64,000 nt of DNA from JBBSNV01 sp964458605. GTDB taxonomy: Bacteria; Pseudomonadota; Alphaproteobacteria; Reyranellales; JAQSWP01. This document shows, piece by piece, positions 62,059 through 64,000 of the stretch. The notes under the pieces are model-generated. The model saw only the letters and a list, made by a program, of their open reading frames with translations, did no database searches and was not told where the DNA came from. The translations under genes and the position numbers were made by a program. Positions within the stretch are counted from its first letter, which is position 1. Every line of letters starts with the position of its first letter. The stretch is from NCBI GenBank assembly GCA_964458605.1, contig CAYWLS010000024.1:1-64000 (forward strand). The letters run 5' to 3'.

Positions 62059-63030
62059 GTGAATAGCCGCCCCTTCCTTTGGGTTCTGCTGCTGTCGGTG
62101 CTGTGGTCGCTGTCCTGGCCGCTGATCAAGTTCGCCGGCCAAAGCGTGCCGCCGGTGGCGCTGGTGATCGGCCGCATGGCGGTCGCGGTGGCCTGCCTGG
62201 TGCCCTATCTCTATCTGCGCGGCTCGCATCTGCCCCGGCTCGGGCGCGGCACGATGCGGGTGTGGCTGCCGCTGCTGCTGATCGCGCTGGTCGGCAACGC
62301 GGCGCCCTACACCTTGGTGGCCTGGGGCCAGCACTACGTCGCCAGCGGCCTGAGCGCGGTGCTGGTCGGCACCATGCCGGTATGGACCGTGCTGATCACC
62401 CATTTCTTCTCCAAGGGCGAGCGCGCGGGCGAGCGTCTCAACGGCATGAAGCTGGTCGGCGCGCTGTCGGGCTTCGCCGGCATCGTGCTGCTGGTCGGAC
62501 CGGCGGCGCTGGGCCACGAGAACGAGGCGCTGTTCGGCGAGTTGCTGCTGCTGGGCGCGGCGCTGTGCTGGGCCTGCGGCACGATCTACACCTCCTTCGC
62601 CCGCGTCGCGTCGCCCGACCAGGCGGCCGCCGCCACGGCGCTGCTGTCGGCGCTGGTGCTGGCGCCGATCTCGGCCGGCTGGGAGCGGCCCTGGACACTC
62701 GACATCCCCGACGAGGCGCTGCTGGCGGTGCTGGCGCTGGGCGTGGTGGCGACGGCGCTGGGCACCATCCTGGTGTTCCGCATCACCACCAGGCACGGGC
62801 CGACCATGATGTCGATGGTGATGTACCTGAACCCGGCGCTGGCCATGGCCTGGGGCGCGCTGTTCTTCGGCGAGAGCCTGGCGCCGCGCCATATCGCGGC
62901 CTTCGCCTGCATCGCCGCCGGGCTGGTGCTGATCGATCGCGGCCGCCGCCGCGCCATGGCCGTGCTGCAGCCCGCCGCCGCCGCGGTGCCGCCGTGCCGG
63001 CTGCTGACGACCGCGCCGCCGCGCGACTAG
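62059..63030 (+). CDS. EamA/DMT-superfamily transporter
   Basis: A 323-residue permease with ten helices in two EamA repeats. The first ends near residue 130. The second begins GELLLLGAALCWACGTIYTSFARV and closes with YLNPALAMAWGALFFGESLAPRHI, the usual family C-terminal motif. It starts with GTG 27 nt after the DUF2244 stop. A Pro/Ala-rich cytoplasmic tail follows. Substrate unknown; exporters of amino acids or metabolites are common in this family. Confidence 0.9.
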   Translation: MNSRPFLWVLLLSVLWSLSWPLIKFAGQSVPPVALVIGRMAVAVACLVPYLYLRGSHLPRLGRGTMRVWLPLLLIALVGNAAPYTLVAWGQHYVASGLSAVLVGTMPVWTVLITHFFSKGERAGERLNGMKLVGALSGFAGIVLLVGPAALGHENEALFGELLLLGAALCWACGTIYTSFARVASPDQAAAATALLSALVLAPISAGWERPWTLDIPDEALLAVLALGVVATALGTILVFRITTRHGPTMMSMVMYLNPALAMAWGALFFGESLAPRHIAAFACIAAGLVLIDRGRRRAMAVLQPAAAAVPPCRLLTTAPPRD

Positions 63031-63128
63031 AGCGGCGCGTTCGCTCCTCGTTTCGAGAACAGCACGGATCGACAGGATTGCGCCCAGGCGCTGCGGCGCG
63101 TCATCCGATCCCGATCGGCCCAATACGC

Positions 63129-63173
63129 TTGTCGCAAAGACACTCGTCGCAAAGACACTCGTCGCAAGGACGC
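63129..63173. repeat. 15-bp tandem repeat upstream of the second EamA gene
   Basis: Three 15-bp units, TTGTCGCAAAGACAC, TCGTCGCAAAGACAC and TCGTCGCAAGGACGC, in the 235-bp gap between the two EamA genes. The rest of that gap holds nothing I recognise. Confidence 0.85.
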
Positions 63174-63265
63174 CCATCGCCTGGCCGGCGCGATTGGCCG
63201 CAATCTCCGGATAGCGCCGGCCGCGGCGCGCGTGGCACATCGTGCGCTCCCGACGGGAGGCGACG

Positions 63266-64000
63266 ATGCGCAGGACCGATATCACGCTGCTGCTGGCGCT
63301 TGCGGTGCTGTGGGGCGCCTCGTTCTGCTTCGCACGCCAGGCCTTGCTCGACCTGCCGCCGCTCAGCGTGGCGGCGGCGCGCTTCGGCCTGGGCGGGCTG
63401 ATCTTCGCGCCGGTGCTGCTGGCGGCGCGCCAGCGCCTGCCGCGCGGCTGGCGGACATGGCGCGACTTCCTGGCGATGGGCGTGCTGAACAACCTGCTGC
63501 CGTTCGGCCTGATCGTGCTGGGCCAGCAATGGATCGGCGCCGGCATGGCGGCGATCCTCAACAGCACCGCGCCGCTGTTCAGCGCGCTGATCGCGCCCTT
63601 GCTGGTGGCCGAGGAGCGCGCCGGCGCGCTGCGCCTGATCGGCGTGACGCTGGGCATCGCCGGCGTGGCGCTGCTGGCCGGACCGGCGGCGCTGGGCCAG
63701 GCCGGCTATCCCTGGTGGGCGCTGCTGCCGGGGCTGGGCGCGGCGCTCAGCTACGCGCTGGCGGCGATCTGGGGCCTGCGCTTCCGCGGCCTGCCGGTCG
63801 TGAGCATCGCGGCCAGCCAGGTGATGAGCGCCGCCGTGCTGGGCCTGCCGTTGGCGCTGCTGGTCGACCGGCCCTGGACGCTGCATGTCTCGCTTCCCAC
63901 CTGGGCGGCGCTGCTGGGCATGGCGCTGTTCACCACCGTGCTGGGCTATCTGATCTATTTTCGCCTGCTGGTGCGGGGCGGCCCGACCAACGCGCTGCTG
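63266..64000 (+). CDS. EamA/DMT-superfamily transporter (3' end beyond window)
   Basis: The first 245 codons of a permease of the same superfamily as its neighbour. The first repeat runs ITLLLALAVLWGASFCFARQA to about residue 130; the second starts WWALLPGLGAALSYALAAIWGL. The final helix pair is outside the window. GGGAGG 5 nt before the ATG is a strong start. It is similar in fold to the upstream gene but not a close duplicate by eye. Confidence 0.9.
   Translation, partial: MRRTDITLLLALAVLWGASFCFARQALLDLPPLSVAAARFGLGGLIFAPVLLAARQRLPRGWRTWRDFLAMGVLNNLLPFGLIVLGQQWIGAGMAAILNSTAPLFSALIAPLLVAEERAGALRLIGVTLGIAGVALLAGPAALGQAGYPWWALLPGLGAALSYALAAIWGLRFRGLPVVSIAASQVMSAAVLGLPLALLVDRPWTLHVSLPTWAALLGMALFTTVLGYLIYFRLLVRGGPTNALL

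Overview
The window is GC-rich bacterial chromosome, almost entirely housekeeping DNA with genes on both strands and short gaps. It points to an alphaproteobacterium, most likely Rhodospirillales or a neighbouring order. The reasons are a Ros/MucR-type regulator, a Fur protein without the zinc CxxC pairs, ornithine-lipid genes olsBA, a SAM-II-type riboswitch candidate before metK, the gene order phoR-pstSCAB-phoU-phoB, and the gene order mutS-glnD / murJ / trpS / uspA / nfuA / tsaB-rimI / mucR / fur / miaB-phoH-ybeY-corC-lnt / xre / metK / trmB / rimP-nusA. That order resembles a conserved block of this class; this is recalled knowledge, not a search result. No tRNA, rRNA, CRISPR, prophage or transposase gene was seen.

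Region 1 (1-22.6 kb, mostly minus strand) holds nusA (cut by the window edge), rimP, trmB with a small membrane protein and a ThDP-dependent enzyme in one coupled unit, and cls on the plus strand. It continues with metK, an XRE repressor, lnt, corC, ybeY, phoH, miaB, a nickel/cobalt permease, olsA-olsB, fur, mucR, a TusA-like protein, rimI-tsaB, a VanX-type dipeptidase, a Bax-like glucosaminidase, nfuA and uspA. Many pairs overlap at stop/start (ATGA, GTGA, TTGA), which suggests translational coupling.

Region 2 (22.6-43.4 kb) holds a TauE/SafE permease coupled to a TIGR02186-like protein, a DUF2333 protein, a lone HigA-like antitoxin, an HSL-type esterase, two LTxxQ-type periplasmic proteins (one Met-rich, one His-rich), panE-like, trpS, tam, murJ, a CaiB/BaiF CoA-transferase, an acyl-CoA ligase, glnD, a TRIC-like channel, an unknown membrane protein and mutS.

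Region 3 (43.5-53.1 kb, plus strand) starts with maeB. It is followed by a complete phosphate regulon: PhoR sensor, PstSCAB transporter, PhoU, PhoB. Candidate Pho boxes lie before pstS and phoR, and a strong terminator follows phoB.

Region 4 (53-64 kb) holds a Pat-type fused acyl-CoA synthetase/GNAT, ampG coupled to an adenosine-kinase-like gene, an EI24-domain protein, a bactofilin, a lipoprotein behind a 13-bp minisatellite, nth, a DUF2244 protein and two EamA transporters, the last cut by the window edge.

The most notable non-coding signals are a SAM-II-like aptamer before metK, two ATAC-N4-GTAT operators spaced 22 bp apart on the xre promoter, and a three-copy family of ~90-105 bp imperfect palindromes found only in convergent gene gaps. 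Self-complementary short repeats at the mutS 5' end and several short tandem repeats are also worth a look. I found no clear candidate for a wholly new multi-gene system.
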